DNA from: CAWHNT01 sp963830775
GTDB lineage: Bacteria > Pseudomonadota > Alphaproteobacteria > Geminicoccales > Geminicoccaceae
NCBI GenBank assembly: GCA_963830775.1
Contig: CAWHNT010000024.1
Span: 1-64,000, forward strand
Length of the DNA: 64,000 nucleotides
Reading direction: 5' to 3'
The notes beneath the pieces are model-generated. The model saw nothing but the letters and a program-made list of their open reading frames with translations, was not told the DNA's origin and did no database searches. The position numbers were made by a program, and so were the translations under genes. Positions 54,055-64,000 of this stretch are shown here, one piece after another. The first letter of the stretch is position 1. Each line of letters opens with the position of its first letter.

Positions 54055-54810
54055 CTAACGAACCGCTGCCAGGGCCTCGGGGTCCCGGTCAGGGGCCGAA
54101 GGCTGGGGCTCGTTCCCGGCGATCTCCAGGATCAGCTTCTGCAGGATCGCTGCCTTGAACTCCTCGAACCCGGTCGCCGGCACGACGAAGGAGCCGGGGC
54201 CGCCGATCACGCTCTCCGCGTAGTAGCGGTCCAGCGCGATTTCCATGGGCGTCGGCATGCCCATGGGCTGGGAACGGTCGTTCAGGATCGGCAGCCCGTT
54301 GATGACGATGCCGCGGGCCACCGCCTCGTCGCGCGCCTGGGTGACCAGGCGGCCGCGATTGTTCACCCCGTCGCCCGAGACATCGATGACCCGGCGCTCG
54401 CCCGCAAAGCCGTTATCGTCGAAAAGCGGTGCGGAGAAGTCGATCGCACCGCTGATCGAGGTCCACATCGCCCGCCGGTAGGGTGCCTCGGCAAGTGCTG
54501 CGGCGAAGGCCTTGGCGCTGGCGTCCCCGTCCAGCACCGTCCAGGGCACCACCACCTCCTGCATGTCGTCCCCGGCCCATTCGACATAGGTGACGGCGAC
54601 CCGGCCGGTGAAGGTGGAGCGGATGGCCCGCGCCACCGCCGGGTCCGCAAGCGCCGCCACATAGCCCTGGCGCTGCTGGTTGGCCTCGGTCTGGTCCACG
54701 CTGCCCGAGATGTCGACGGCCAGCACCAGCTCCACATCGACCGGAACCTCCTGGCTCAAGGCCGGCGAGGCGGCGATCAGGGCCAGGGCGGCGGGCAGCA
54801 GGCATCGCAT
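54055..54810 (-). CDS. DUF1194 (von Willebrand A-like) secreted protein
   Basis: 251 residues with signal peptide (LLPAALALIAASPALS). MIDAS-like DISGSVDQTEANQQRQGY, RRVIDVSGDGVNNRGR and ARGIVINGLPILND match DUF1194. ATG 54810 with GGAGGAGGTGCG upstream; shares one base with the GNAT stop (TGATG). Function unknown. Confidence 0.88.
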   Translation of the reverse strand: MRCLLPAALALIAASPALSQEVPVDVELVLAVDISGSVDQTEANQQRQGYVAALADPAVARAIRSTFTGRVAVTYVEWAGDDMQEVVVPWTVLDGDASAKAFAAALAEAPYRRAMWTSISGAIDFSAPLFDDNGFAGERRVIDVSGDGVNNRGRLVTQARDEAVARGIVINGLPILNDRSQPMGMPTPMEIALDRYYAESVIGGPGSFVVPATGFEEFKAAILQKLILEIAGNEPQPSAPDRDPEALAAVR

Positions 54811-55508
54811 CAGGGACGCACCTCCTCCAGTCGGCGAAGCTGACGGCCGGCACCATCGAAGTTGGCTGGATCGAGCCAGGCCGCATAGGCAGTACGCAAG
54901 GCGGGCCATTCATGGTCCAGCATGGCGTACCACGCCGTGTCGCGGTTGCGCCCCTTCACGACCATGTGCTGGCGGAAGACGCCCTCGAACGTGAAGCCGA
55001 AGCGCAAGGCCGCCCGCCGGCTGGGCTCGTTCTGCGCGTTGCACTTCCACTCCAGCCGCCGGTAGCCCAGCTCGTCGAACACATGGGCGAACAGGAGCTG
55101 CATGGCCTCGGTCGGCATCGGCGTGCGCTGCAAAGCCGGCGCGTACCAGATGTTGCCGACCTCGATGACGCCCATGGCGGGGTCGATCCGCATCAGGCTG
55201 ACGACGCCCATCGCCCGGCCCGAGGCCTGCTCGACCACCGTGAAGAAGAGCGGGTCCGGGGACCGCTCCGCCTGCTCCGCCCAGGCGGCGAACGCGGCCT
55301 CGTCCGGGTAGGGGCCGTGGAACAGGTAGGTCCAGACCTGGCGTGCCGCCTCATCCTCGTGCGAGGCCCGGTAGAGCTCGGCCGCGTGCCGCGCTGCGGC
55401 CACGGGCTCCAGGCGCACGAGCCGGCCTTCGAAGGTGCGGCGCTCCGGCCGCGGCCAAGGTCCTGTGCGTGTAAGCAGCTCACCCAGGATCGGCTCAGCT
55501 CCAGCCAT
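54810..55508 (-). CDS. GNAT-family N-acetyltransferase (RimJ/RimL-like)
   Basis: 232 residues. GRLVRLEPVAAARHAAELYR, VIEVGNIWYAPALQRTPMPT, RLEWKCNAQNEPSRRAALRF and GFTFEGVFRQHMVVKGRNRD are typical of the ribosomal-protein/aminoglycoside-like acetyltransferase clade. GGGAGGTGCCG before ATG 55508. Coupled to DUF1194. Confidence 0.88.
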   Translation of the reverse strand: MAGAEPILGELLTRTGPWPRPERRTFEGRLVRLEPVAAARHAAELYRASHEDEAARQVWTYLFHGPYPDEAAFAAWAEQAERSPDPLFFTVVEQASGRAMGVVSLMRIDPAMGVIEVGNIWYAPALQRTPMPTEAMQLLFAHVFDELGYRRLEWKCNAQNEPSRRAALRFGFTFEGVFRQHMVVKGRNRDTAWYAMLDHEWPALRTAYAAWLDPANFDGAGRQLRRLEEVRP

Positions 55509-55591
55509 CGGCACCTCCCGGCCTGCCGGGCTTATGGACACACCCCGGCACGGGCGATACTAGCCCCAGGCGCACAAGAACAGGAGGCCCC

Positions 55592-56767
55592 ATGCTCCGC
55601 CGGCATCTGACCCTGCTCGCCTTGGCTCTCCTCGTGGGCCTCGCAGCCCTGCCGGCAGCGGCCCAGGAGCTCAAGATCGGCCTCCTCACCACCCTCTCCG
55701 GCCCCGGTGCCGGGCTCGGCACCGACATCCGCGACGGCTTCAAGCTTGGCCTGGAACGCACAGGCGGCAAGCTCGGCGGCGTGCCGGTGGCGCTGAGCGA
55801 GGCCGACGACCAGCGCAAGCCCGAGGTCGCGGTGCAGAAGACCGAGGAGATGGTGAGCCGCGACGGGATCTACCTGATGACCGGCCAGGTCTGGTCGAAC
55901 CTGGCGCTGGCCATGATGCCGACCCTGGCCCGCAACGAGGTCTTCTTCATCAGCCCCAATGCCGGCCCCTCGCAGCTTGCCGGCAAGCAGTGCAACCCCT
56001 GGTTCTTCAACACCGCCTGGCAGAACGACAACAACCACGAGGCCACCGGCGCCTACGCCCAGGCCACCGGCTTCAACAAGGTCTATCTCCTTGCCCCCAA
56101 CTATCCCGCCGGCAAGGACGCGCTGACCGGCTTCAAGCGCTACTACAAGGGCGGGATCGCCGGCGAGGTCTACACCTCGACCGAGCAGATGGACTTCGCC
56201 GCCGAGCTCGCCAACCTGCGTGCGGCGCAGCCCGACGCAGTCTACTTCTTCTTCCCCGGCGGCCAGGGCATCAACTTCACCAAGCAGTACTACCAGGCCG
56301 GCCTGAAGGAGATGGCCCCGCTGCTCGGCCCCGCCTTCTCCTTCGACCAGGACATCCTGGGTGCCGTCGGCGAGGCCGCCCTCAAGTCCATCAACGGCAG
56401 CCAGTGGAGCCCAGACCTCGACAACGCCCTCAACCAGGAGTTCGTCGCTGGCTTCAAGGCCAAATACGGCCGCCTCCCCTCCCTCTACGCCTCCCAGGCC
56501 TTCGACACGGTCCTGATCCTCGATGCCGCCGTCCAGGCCGCCGGCACCGGCTGGTCCGACAAGACCGCCTTCCGCGACGCGCTGCGCAAGGTCGCCATCG
56601 ACACCACGCGAGGTGCGTTCCGATTCAACAACAACCATTTCCCGATTCAGGACTATTATGTCCGCGAGGTGGTCCGCGGGCCGGACGGCACGATCACGAA
56701 CCGGGTCGTGCAGAAGGTCTTCGAGAACCACGCCGACGTGTACGCACCGGACTGCGGGATGACGTGA
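55592..56767 (+). CDS. Liv-type ABC transporter, periplasmic substrate-binding protein
   Basis: 391 residues with signal peptide (LLALALLVGLAALPAAA). Leu/Ile/Val-binding-protein fold: LKIGLLTTLSGPGAGLGTDI, GVPVALSEADDQRKPEVAVQ, FFISPNAGPSQLAGKQCNPW, FDTVLILDAAVQAAG. Ligand may be a branched-chain amino acid, amide or aromatic acid. AGGAGG before ATG. Its stop overlaps the start of the VapB-like frame. Confidence 0.9.
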   Translation: MLRRHLTLLALALLVGLAALPAAAQELKIGLLTTLSGPGAGLGTDIRDGFKLGLERTGGKLGGVPVALSEADDQRKPEVAVQKTEEMVSRDGIYLMTGQVWSNLALAMMPTLARNEVFFISPNAGPSQLAGKQCNPWFFNTAWQNDNNHEATGAYAQATGFNKVYLLAPNYPAGKDALTGFKRYYKGGIAGEVYTSTEQMDFAAELANLRAAQPDAVYFFFPGGQGINFTKQYYQAGLKEMAPLLGPAFSFDQDILGAVGEAALKSINGSQWSPDLDNALNQEFVAGFKAKYGRLPSLYASQAFDTVLILDAAVQAAGTGWSDKTAFRDALRKVAIDTTRGAFRFNNNHFPIQDYYVREVVRGPDGTITNRVVQKVFENHADVYAPDCGMT

Positions 56768-56993
56768 TGCTGACGACCGTGAGGACGCGGGTGACGGTGA
56801 AGGAGGACGGCACGATCGAGGCCAAGGCGCCGGGGGCTGCCGGCGGGCGAGCACGAGGCGGTCGATCATCGTCGAGAGCTGAGACGACCGCGACGCCCGA
56901 AGTTCCGGATCGAGGACTTCCCGGTGGATGAGCGCCTTGGGACGACGGTGTCTCTTCAGGCGCGAGGACATGTACGGCGACGATGGTCGCTGA
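56767..56993 (+). pseudogene. Antitoxin-like (VapB-type) gene, frameshifted
   Basis: ATG 56767 overlaps the binding-protein stop (TGATG). LTTVRTRVTVKEDGTIEAKA reads as an AbrB-like swapped-hairpin start; further on RIEDFPVDERLGTTVSL and RREDMYGDDGR are in other frames, ending at TGA 56991-56993. At least two shifts are needed (near 56835 and 56955). Overlaps the toxin start by 11 bp, as in TA operons. Confidence 0.5.
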
Positions 56994-57423
56994 GCGGATC
57001 TTCCTCGACACGAACGTCCTCGTCTATGCCAAGCCAGGAGCATTGCCGCCTTCCATCGCAAGCTCGAACCCTGCTGGCTGCGCTGCCGATGCCGGCGGCG
57101 ACGCTGTGGGTCAGCCGGCAGATCCTTCGCGAGTATCTGGCGTCGTCACGCGGCCGCACGGCCGGGGCCGCTCTGCGCACGGCATCGTCGCAGTGGCGCG
57201 GGTTCGGCGCTTTGCGACAGTCTTTCGAGGTGCGTCGAAGATAGCTCTGCCGGTCACGGACACGGCTGCTCGACCTGCTGACGCGCTATCCGACTGCAGG
57301 TCGGCAGGTCCACGACGCCAACATCGTCGCCACGATGGTGGTCCACGACCTACGACGCCTGCTCACCTTCAACACCTCCGACTTCCATCGCTTCTCCAGC
57401 CTGATCGACCTCGAGCCCGCCTG
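56983..57423 (+). pseudogene. vapC: PIN-domain (VapC-type) toxin, frameshifted
   Basis: Starts MVAERIFLDTNVLVYA with the first PIN acidic residue (DTN). Middle in another frame: LLAALPMPAATLWVSRQILR; C-terminal part: VHDANIVATMVVHDLRRLLT and FNTSDFHRF with later acidic residues. At least two shifts (near 57045 and 57245). PIN toxins cut tRNA or other RNA. Stop is 7 bp before livH. Confidence 0.55.
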
Positions 57424-57430
57424 ACCCGCC

Positions 57431-58348
57431 TTGGACCCGCTCCTCCTCCTCCAGCAGCTCCTCAACGGCCTCCAGCTCGGCGTCACCCTGTTCCTCATGG
57501 CCGCCGGGCTGACGCTCGTCTTCGGCATCATGGACGTGATCAACCTCGCCCACGGCTCATTTTACATGGTGGGCGCCTACCTCACCGCCTGGCTCACTCG
57601 CGAGACCGGGAGCTTCGCCGCCGGGCTGGCCGGCGCCGTGGCCCTCACCGCCCTGCTCGGGCTCGTGGTGGAGCGCCTCGCGGTCCGCCAGCTCTACGCG
57701 CGCGACCATCTCGACCAGGTGCTGGGCACCTTCGGCCTTCTGCTCCTGCTCGACGAGCTGGTCCGCATCCTGTTCGGCCCGCAGCCGATCTTCCTCGACC
57801 CGCCGGCCATCCTCTCGGGCCAGGTCGTCATCCTCGGCGTGCCCTATCCCGCCTTCCGCCTCGCCATCCTCGCCACAGGGCTGGTCACTGCGTTGGGCCT
57901 GTGGTGGCTTATCACCCGCACCCGGACCGGCATGCGCATCCGCGCCGGCGCCAGCAACCCCGAGATGCTCTCGGCCCTGGGCGTGGATGTCGGCCGCCTC
58001 TTCGCCCTCGTCTTCGCCCTCGGCGTGGCCCTGGCCGCCCTGGCAGGCGCCATGGCCGGCCCGGTCTATGCCGTGCGGCTCGGCATGGGCGAGGACATCC
58101 TGATCCTCACCTTCGTGGTCATCGTCGTGGGCGGAATCGGCTCGATCCGCGGTGCCTTCGTCGGCGCCCTGATCGTGGGCCTCGTCGACACGCTGGGCCG
58201 CGCCTTCCTGCCCGGCCTTTTCGGCCTCGTCCTCGAGCGCTCGACGGCGGATGCGCTGGGCGCCTCGCTCGCCACCGTGGCGATCTATCTCCTGATGGCG
58301 CTGATCCTGGCGATCCGCCCGCGTGGCCTGCTGCCGGTCAGGGCCTGA
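57431..58348 (+). CDS. livH: Liv-type ABC transporter permease LivH
   Basis: 305 residues, eight helices. LQLGVTLFLMAAGLTLVFGI, MDVINLAHGSFYMVGAYL, RAGASNPEMLSALGVDVGRL and VVIVVGGIGSIRGAFVGALI are typical. TTG 57431. In a standard operon it would directly follow the binding-protein gene. Confidence 0.92.
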   Translation: MDPLLLLQQLLNGLQLGVTLFLMAAGLTLVFGIMDVINLAHGSFYMVGAYLTAWLTRETGSFAAGLAGAVALTALLGLVVERLAVRQLYARDHLDQVLGTFGLLLLLDELVRILFGPQPIFLDPPAILSGQVVILGVPYPAFRLAILATGLVTALGLWWLITRTRTGMRIRAGASNPEMLSALGVDVGRLFALVFALGVALAALAGAMAGPVYAVRLGMGEDILILTFVVIVVGGIGSIRGAFVGALIVGLVDTLGRAFLPGLFGLVLERSTADALGASLATVAIYLLMALILAIRPRGLLPVRA

Positions 58349-58352
58349 CCGC

Positions 58353-59736
58353 TCAGCCGCCGGTGACCGCGATGGCGGCCTTGAGATCGTTCAGGCCGGT
58401 GGCCGCGTCCCACAAGCCGTCATTGGCGACCCGGATGGCATACTCCGCCCGCGCCCGCAGGCTGGGCGTCGGATCGGGCAGGCTGAGCAGGAGCTGATAG
58501 CTTCCCCCGACCATGTTGGACGGGACCGTCGCGCTGAGGCTCACCGTGCGCGTGCTCCCCGGCGACCATGAGCGCGCATCCACGCCCGTCGCCAGCGCCG
58601 TCCGCGCACCCGTCGCCTTGTTGCGCAGGACCAGCTCGACCGGCCGTGGGTTGTAGGGTGCGGCCCAGCCCTGGTTCGCCACCGTCAGGCCCACCGTCAG
58701 CGTGCCGCCGGCAGCAGCGGTCGCCGGCACCTCCGCCTTGCTCAGGACGAACCGATAGCCGAGGCTGCGCTGGATCTCGCCAAAGCAGCCCTCGCTCCGC
58801 CACTTCTTGAGCACTGCCGGGTGGTAGTCGGAATTGAGAGCACTCCACCGCATCCGCGCGAGGTCGCGCAGCGCGTTCTTGCAGGCGATGTAAGGCTTGG
58901 CCTCCTTGTCCGCATTGCAGGTCTCGCCGGTCTGCGGGACGAAGAGGTTGTCCTGGCCGAGATAGGACTTCTCCGCCTCGATCACCGCCTTCTTCGTGCT
59001 GCTGTAGGTGCCCCAGTCGTCCACGCTGGCGAGGAAGCAGTCGTTGTGCGCCCCGGTCCGCGCCCGGTCCGAGCCGCCGAACCCTTCGGCCGCCGTCAGC
59101 GCCGCCTTGGTCCCGAAAATCCCCTGCTTGTAGCGCGGCGTGCGCACCACCACCGCGCGCTCCTGCGGCAGCACGTCCAGCAGCTTGGTCAGGACCGCCC
59201 GCCAGCTCGCGTCGTTGTCGAGCCCGTTGGTGGAGCTGTGCCATTCGCCCCAGGTGCCGATGAACCCGGCTTCCATGATGGCGATGACGTCCGCATCCCC
59301 GGCCAGCGCCGGGCCAAGCTGGTCGATATGCGAGAGGATCTGCGCCTGCGACGCGTCCGCGGCACCGATCGGGCCGAAATTGTAGGAGAAGCGCAGGATC
59401 ACCTTCACGCCCGCAGCCCGCGCCGTGGCAAGATCGTCCCGGACCCGCTCGATCAGCCCCTCGGCGATCGGCCCGGTGCGATGGGCCCCCAGCACATAGT
59501 ACATGTGGACAAGGGTCATCCCCTTCGCCCGCGCATCGCGCAGCCGGTCGAGGTCGAGCGGATCGGTCCAGCCCTGGTCCGGGTCGTAGCCGTCGGCGAT
59601 GTAGAAGCCCCGCTCGGGATTGGCGAAGTCGGCCTTGCTCGCCTTGTAGGTGACGGTCCCGGCCTCTGCCCCCGCTGCCATCGCGAGCAGGACCGCCCCG
59701 CTCCCGAGCAGCCGGCGATGGAGCAGAGCTTGACAT
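58353..59736 (-). CDS. DUF4832-type exported protein, frameshift close to the start
   Basis: About 460 residues. The main frame carries a signal-like LLGSGAVLLAMAAGAEA, then NPERGFYIADGYDPDQGWTD, MTLVHMYYVLGAHRTGPIA, VILRFSYNFGPIGAADASQ, IAIMEAGFIGTWGEWHSSTN and a C-terminal Ig-like domain (LTVGLTVANQGWAAPYNPRP). These match DUF4874/DUF4832, a TIM-barrel glycosidase-like family. ATG 59736 has GGGAGGG upstream but is in another frame; one base must be missing near 59725. Antisense to the liv genes around it. Confidence 0.75.
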
Positions 59737-59872
59737 GGCGGACCCTCCTGGCTACCCGCTGGGTAGATGAACGTCCCATGTACGGCGCAACCGATTAGAA
59801 CAGCCCGCATGGACCGATCCCGCGCGCTGCGGTACGGCGGTGCCGGGACCGATTGGGAGGGGCCGCTCGATC

Positions 59873-60881
59873 ATGCTGACCAGCAGGGCGGCCCGCGAGC
59901 TGCTCGCGACCGCTGCTTTGCTGCTTCTCCTCGCCGCCATGCCCTGGATCGCCACCGCACAGCGGCGACCCCTACCTCCTCAAGCTCGCGACCCGCATCG
60001 TCATCTACGGCCTCGCCGCCTCCGCCCTCGACCTCGCCCTGGGCGTCGCCGGCCTGATCGGCTTCGGCCACGCCGCCTTCCTGGGCCTCGGCGCCTACAC
60101 GGTCGGCATCGCCTTCCAGCACGGCTTCGAGGGCTCCACCCTCCTCGGCCTTACCCCGCCGGGGTCGGCTCTGATCCGGCTGCCACTGGCGATGCTGGTG
60201 GCCGGCACTTACGGCTTCCTTACCGGGCTCGTGGCACTGCGCACCCGCGGCGTCGCCTTCATCATGAGCACGCTCGCCTTCGGCCAGATGGCCTACTTCC
60301 TCTTCCTCTCCCTCAAGCCCTATGGCGGCCAGGACGGCATAGCGCTCTGGACCCGAAGCTCCGGCGGACCGGTCGACCTCGAAGGCCAGACCGCCTTCTA
60401 TCTCCTCTGCCTCGCCTGCCTCACCGCCTACCTCCTCCTCGCCCGCCGGCTCCTTCGCGCACCCTTCGGCCGCGTGCTCCGCGCCGCCCGCGACGAGGAG
60501 CGCCGCGCCGAAGCCCTGGGCTTCTCCACCTTCCGCCATCGGCTCGCCGCCTACACCTTCTCGGCCGCCGTCACCGGCCTTGCCGGTGCGCTCCTGGCCG
60601 ACGCCATCTACTTCGTCGGCCCCTCCTTCCTCGGCTGGCAGACCTCGGGCGAGCTGATCGTGATGGCCGTGCTGGGCGGGCTCGGCAGCATCGTGGGCCC
60701 GGTCATCGGTGCCGCCGCCTTCATCCTGCTCGAGGATATCGGCCCGATCCTCCTCGACCGGTTCGGCCAGGGCATGGGCGAGCACTGGAAGCTCGTCCTG
60801 GGCCTTATCCTCCTGGCGATGGCGCTGGGCTCCCGCCAGGGCATCTGGGGCTGGCTGGTCGGCCGCGGTGCCCGCGCATGA
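59873..60881 (+). pseudogene. livM: Liv-type ABC transporter permease LivM, one frameshift
   Basis: ATG 59873 after GGGAGGGG; ELLATAALLLLLAAMPWIA, then a shift near 59962 to DPYLLKLATRIVIYGLAASA, LDLALGVAGLIGFGHAAFLG, VALRTRGVAFIMSTLAFGQM, EALGFSTFRHRLAAYTFSAA and the conserved end VLGGLGSIVGPVIGAAAFI. About 335 residues. Stop overlaps livG (ATGA). Confidence 0.8.
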
Positions 60882-61623
60882 GCGTGCTCCGCCTCGAAGC
60901 TGCCCGAAAATCCTTCGGCGGCCTCGTCGCCGTGGACGGCGTCGACCTCGATCTCGCCCATGGCGAGGTCCACGCCCTGATCGGCCCCAACGGTGCCGGC
61001 AAGACCACCCTCGTCAACCTGATCTCGGGCGAGCTCGCCCTCGATGCCGGCCGGCTCACGCTCGGCACCACCGACGCCACCAGGCTGAGCGCCGCGGCTC
61101 GCAGCCGCCTGGGACTGGGCCGCAGCTTCCAGACGCCGCGCCTGTTCGCGAGCATGACCGTGCAGGAGCATGTGCTGATGGGGGTCCTCGCCGCCCGCCG
61201 GCTCGGCTGGGGACTGCTGCGCGATCCGGCCCGGGACCCGGCCGTCCTCGACGCGTCCCGTGCAGCCCTGGGCCGCGTCGGACTCGCCGATCTTGAAGCG
61301 CACCCCGTCGCCAGCCTCGCCCATGGCCAGAAGCGCCGCGTCGAGCTCGCCACGATCCTGGCCGCACGCCCGCGGAATCCTTCTCCTCGACGAGCCTCTG
61401 GCCGGCATGGGTGCCGAGGAGAGCGCTGCCCTCACCCGCCTCCTCGCGGGCTTGCGCCGCGAGCATGCGATCCTCCTGATCGAGCACGACATGGACGCCG
61501 TCTGGGCCCTGGCGGACCGGCTCAGCGTCCTGGTCGAAGGCCGCCTCGTCGCCACCGGTCCGCCGGAAGAGGTCCGGCGTGACCCCATCGTCCGCGCGGC
61601 CTATCTCGGCGATGCGCCCGCCC

Positions 61624-61631
<8 letters not shown>
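60878..61631 (+). pseudogene. livG: Liv-type ABC ATP-binding protein LivG, one frameshift
   Basis: Walker A LIGPNGAGKTTLVNLISG, Q-loop LGLGRSFQTPRLFASMTV, signature ASLAHGQKRRVELATILA, then a shift near 61372, Walker B ILLLDEPLAGMG, and HAILLIEHDMDAVWALADRL. About 250 residues. Overlaps livF. Confidence 0.82.
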
Positions 61632-62316
<685 letters not shown>

Positions 62317-62343
62317 TGAGAGCGCGATCAGGCTGCGGATCGT

Positions 62344-63945
62344 TCAGACAACGCCCTGCGCCAGCATGCCGAACGCCACCAGATCTGCAGCGATCGCGTG
62401 GTATCGCCGCTGGCCGGCGGTTACCCGGGTGATGTCTCCGCGCTCGAGCGCCCAGATGAAGAGCAGGTTCGCGTAGCGGCTGTTCTCAAGCGCGCGGAAA
62501 CGCGGCTCAAGTCGGTCACGCCAATGTCCGAGCGGCCGCTCCAGCAGCGGTACCGTCCGGATGGCCTTGCGCATGGCCCGAAAGCTCATCGTCGCCCCCT
62601 GGAAGAGGCCGAGCTCAAGAAGTGTCTTGCCCAAGATGCCTCGCTCTTTGAGGTAACCTTCGAAGGCGGCGCGGACTTCGGGCGAGAGATAGCGCGGGCT
62701 CCAAGTAAAGGGCGTCGTGATGGCCCGCTTGCTCTGACCAACCATCCTCCTGGGCACGCCGGCCTCCTCGAGGAGGCGCCGGCAGATCGGGCGATCATAG
62801 CTGCCGCCGATGGAGAAGGGTCGCAACTCCTCCGAGTTGCTGATGGCGTGGATCTCCGGATGCCGTAGAGCACCGATGAACGGTACCGGTATGTGGAAGA
62901 AGCCTGTGCGCAAGCGGAAATCGCCCAGGCTGCAGCCCGAACTGTCGCCACGTTTCAGCACCACGTTGGGTGCCACTGTACGCTCCCAGACCTTGTCGCC
63001 GTGATAGCCGGTCAAGAGGACGGCACCGTCGAGCTCGCGACGAAAGCTGCCCAGCGGGTAATCGCCGCCGCCGGTGCCGGTGGTGAGGAACTCCACCTCC
63101 CGGCCCTGTTCACCGGCGGCCGGCCGATCATGCTCGACACATGCGAGGCCGAGGGCCCCCGCCACCTGTATGCCCGAGTCCGGAACGCCTCGACGGGCGG
63201 ATCGGAGGGTGATGGCCTGATCGCCGCCCAGCGCTGCCGCAAGCGCCGCGGCGGTGTTGGAGTCGTACCCGCCCGAGCAGGTGCTGACGAAACGGTAGCG
63301 CTGGCGACGAGCCGGATCGCGCGCATTCTCCTGACACGCCGCCAATGTCTGGACTAGGTGCCGGCGGTAGCTCGCGAAGTTCTTGAAGTGGGCCGGCTCC
63401 AGCCTTCGCCTCCTCTCGAGGCAGCCGTCCACGAAGCGGAACTCGTCTCCGATGATGCGGTAGAGGATGGTTTCGTCGTCTCGCCAGATCACGGTATCGG
63501 CCGCGTCCAGACCGGACACGACTGTCCCGAGCCTGGCCGTGTAGTTGACCGCCGGATCGGGGCTTATGCCCACATGGCCGAAGAGGATCGCCAGTGAGTT
63601 GGCGACGAAGATCTGGCCGCGATGCTGAAGCGCGTATAGGGCATCCAGCGTGTGGGATGGCGCGCAAAACCACCAGCTGCCGTCGCGCGCCACCACACCA
63701 GAACCGAACAGTGTGGTGAGGCCCTGGAAACCGAACCTGTCGAACGGACCGCCCCAGCAACCCTCGACGAGTCCATCCTCGAAAACCTCCACATTCTCGC
63801 CGCAAAGGGCGCGTGCACCGCGCTGCAACTCAAATAACCAACCCAGGCGTGGGTAGTCGCGTTGCCTCGAAACCTGAAATTTTAGGATAGATTGATGTTG
63901 TCTTATCGCCGGCATTCGCGGAGCGTAGAGCTGGTGCATTTTCAT
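62344..63945 (-). CDS. Asparagine-synthetase-like PP-loop protein without glutaminase Cys
   Basis: 533 residues. PP-loop motif STCSGGYDSNTAAALAAALG (SGGxDS) at about residues 224-243 marks an ATP-pyrophosphatase that adenylates a carboxylate. The N-terminal region is degenerate: no Cys2 for glutamine hydrolysis, though FVANSLAILFGHVGISPD is reminiscent of AsnB. Later: LTGYHGDKVWERTVAPN and FSIGGSYDRPICRRLLEEAG. Relatives occur in polysaccharide and peptide-modification clusters (for example lasso-peptide cyclases); no peptide precursor is visible here. ATG 63945 or 63939. Convergent with livF, 27 bp apart. Confidence 0.7.
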   Translation of the reverse strand: MKMHQLYAPRMPAIRQHQSILKFQVSRQRDYPRLGWLFELQRGARALCGENVEVFEDGLVEGCWGGPFDRFGFQGLTTLFGSGVVARDGSWWFCAPSHTLDALYALQHRGQIFVANSLAILFGHVGISPDPAVNYTARLGTVVSGLDAADTVIWRDDETILYRIIGDEFRFVDGCLERRRRLEPAHFKNFASYRRHLVQTLAACQENARDPARRQRYRFVSTCSGGYDSNTAAALAAALGGDQAITLRSARRGVPDSGIQVAGALGLACVEHDRPAAGEQGREVEFLTTGTGGGDYPLGSFRRELDGAVLLTGYHGDKVWERTVAPNVVLKRGDSSGCSLGDFRLRTGFFHIPVPFIGALRHPEIHAISNSEELRPFSIGGSYDRPICRRLLEEAGVPRRMVGQSKRAITTPFTWSPRYLSPEVRAAFEGYLKERGILGKTLLELGLFQGATMSFRAMRKAIRTVPLLERPLGHWRDRLEPRFRALENSRYANLLFIWALERGDITRVTAGQRRYHAIAADLVAFGMLAQGVV

Positions 63946-64000
63946 ACCTGATTGTCCATTTCACGCATCCGCGATGACGGCGTGGTAGGGCTGCGGGCTG

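Overview
The window is GC-rich bacterial chromosome. The gene set suggests an alphaproteobacterium, probably of the Rhodospirillales/Geminicoccaceae kind: a RegB/RegA-type redox two-component system, a DUF6481 protein, DUF1194, serine-recombinase mobile elements with ParB-like and TraA genes, ribose-type and Liv-type ABC importers, and a CFA-synthase/DUF1365/FAD-oxidoreductase lipid operon. Order-level placement is inference; no rRNA or species marker is present.

Layout. 1-1124 is a complete IS630-family element whose TA target lies in the stop codon of an AceE-like transketolase gene (1121-3466). 3553-6236 holds a small ORF, a frameshifted coiled-coil/HPD protein, an Old Yellow Enzyme (frameshifted) and a Cys-dependent phosphatase. 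6356-9974 is a ribose-type ABC importer. 9975-25430 is a decayed integrative mobilisable or conjugative element: N-truncated relaxase, wrecked TraA-type helicase, a second IS630 inserted at the end of traA, a ParB-like gene split by an IS3-family element, ardA with a hairpin-rich leader, a nuclease-like fragment, a membrane protein, a VirD4/TraG-type coupling protein, several uncharacterised small genes, and a large serine recombinase that abuts a tRNA-Arg. An ISAs1-family element follows (about 25551-26707).

26721-40524 is mostly metabolic and stress functions: SCO protein, AI-2E-type permease, MocR regulator, lemA-TPM-TPM cluster, 1-Cys peroxiredoxin, CHASE4-GGDEF-EAL protein, SDR, shikimate-dehydrogenase-like gene with aroQ, GNAT and a methyltransferase. 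40625-43207 is a RegB-type kinase with two RegA-type regulators. 43310-46020 pairs a CHASE2 adenylyl cyclase with a secreted partner. 46605-50590 is the CFA/DUF1365/FAD lipid operon. 50670-55508 carries endonuclease V, a phosphoribosyltransferase, small envelope proteins, a cupredoxin, DUF1194 and GNAT. 55592-62316 is a Liv-type branched-chain amino-acid/amide importer, broken by a VapBC-like pair after the binding protein and by an antisense DUF4832 gene between livH and livM. 62344-63945 is an asparagine-synthetase-like PP-loop protein without a glutaminase domain.

Many otherwise well-conserved genes carry one or more single-base frameshifts, often at G or C runs. They occur in both accessory and core genes, so I suspect uncorrected sequencing indels for at least part of them. 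Every pseudogene call below should be read with that in mind.
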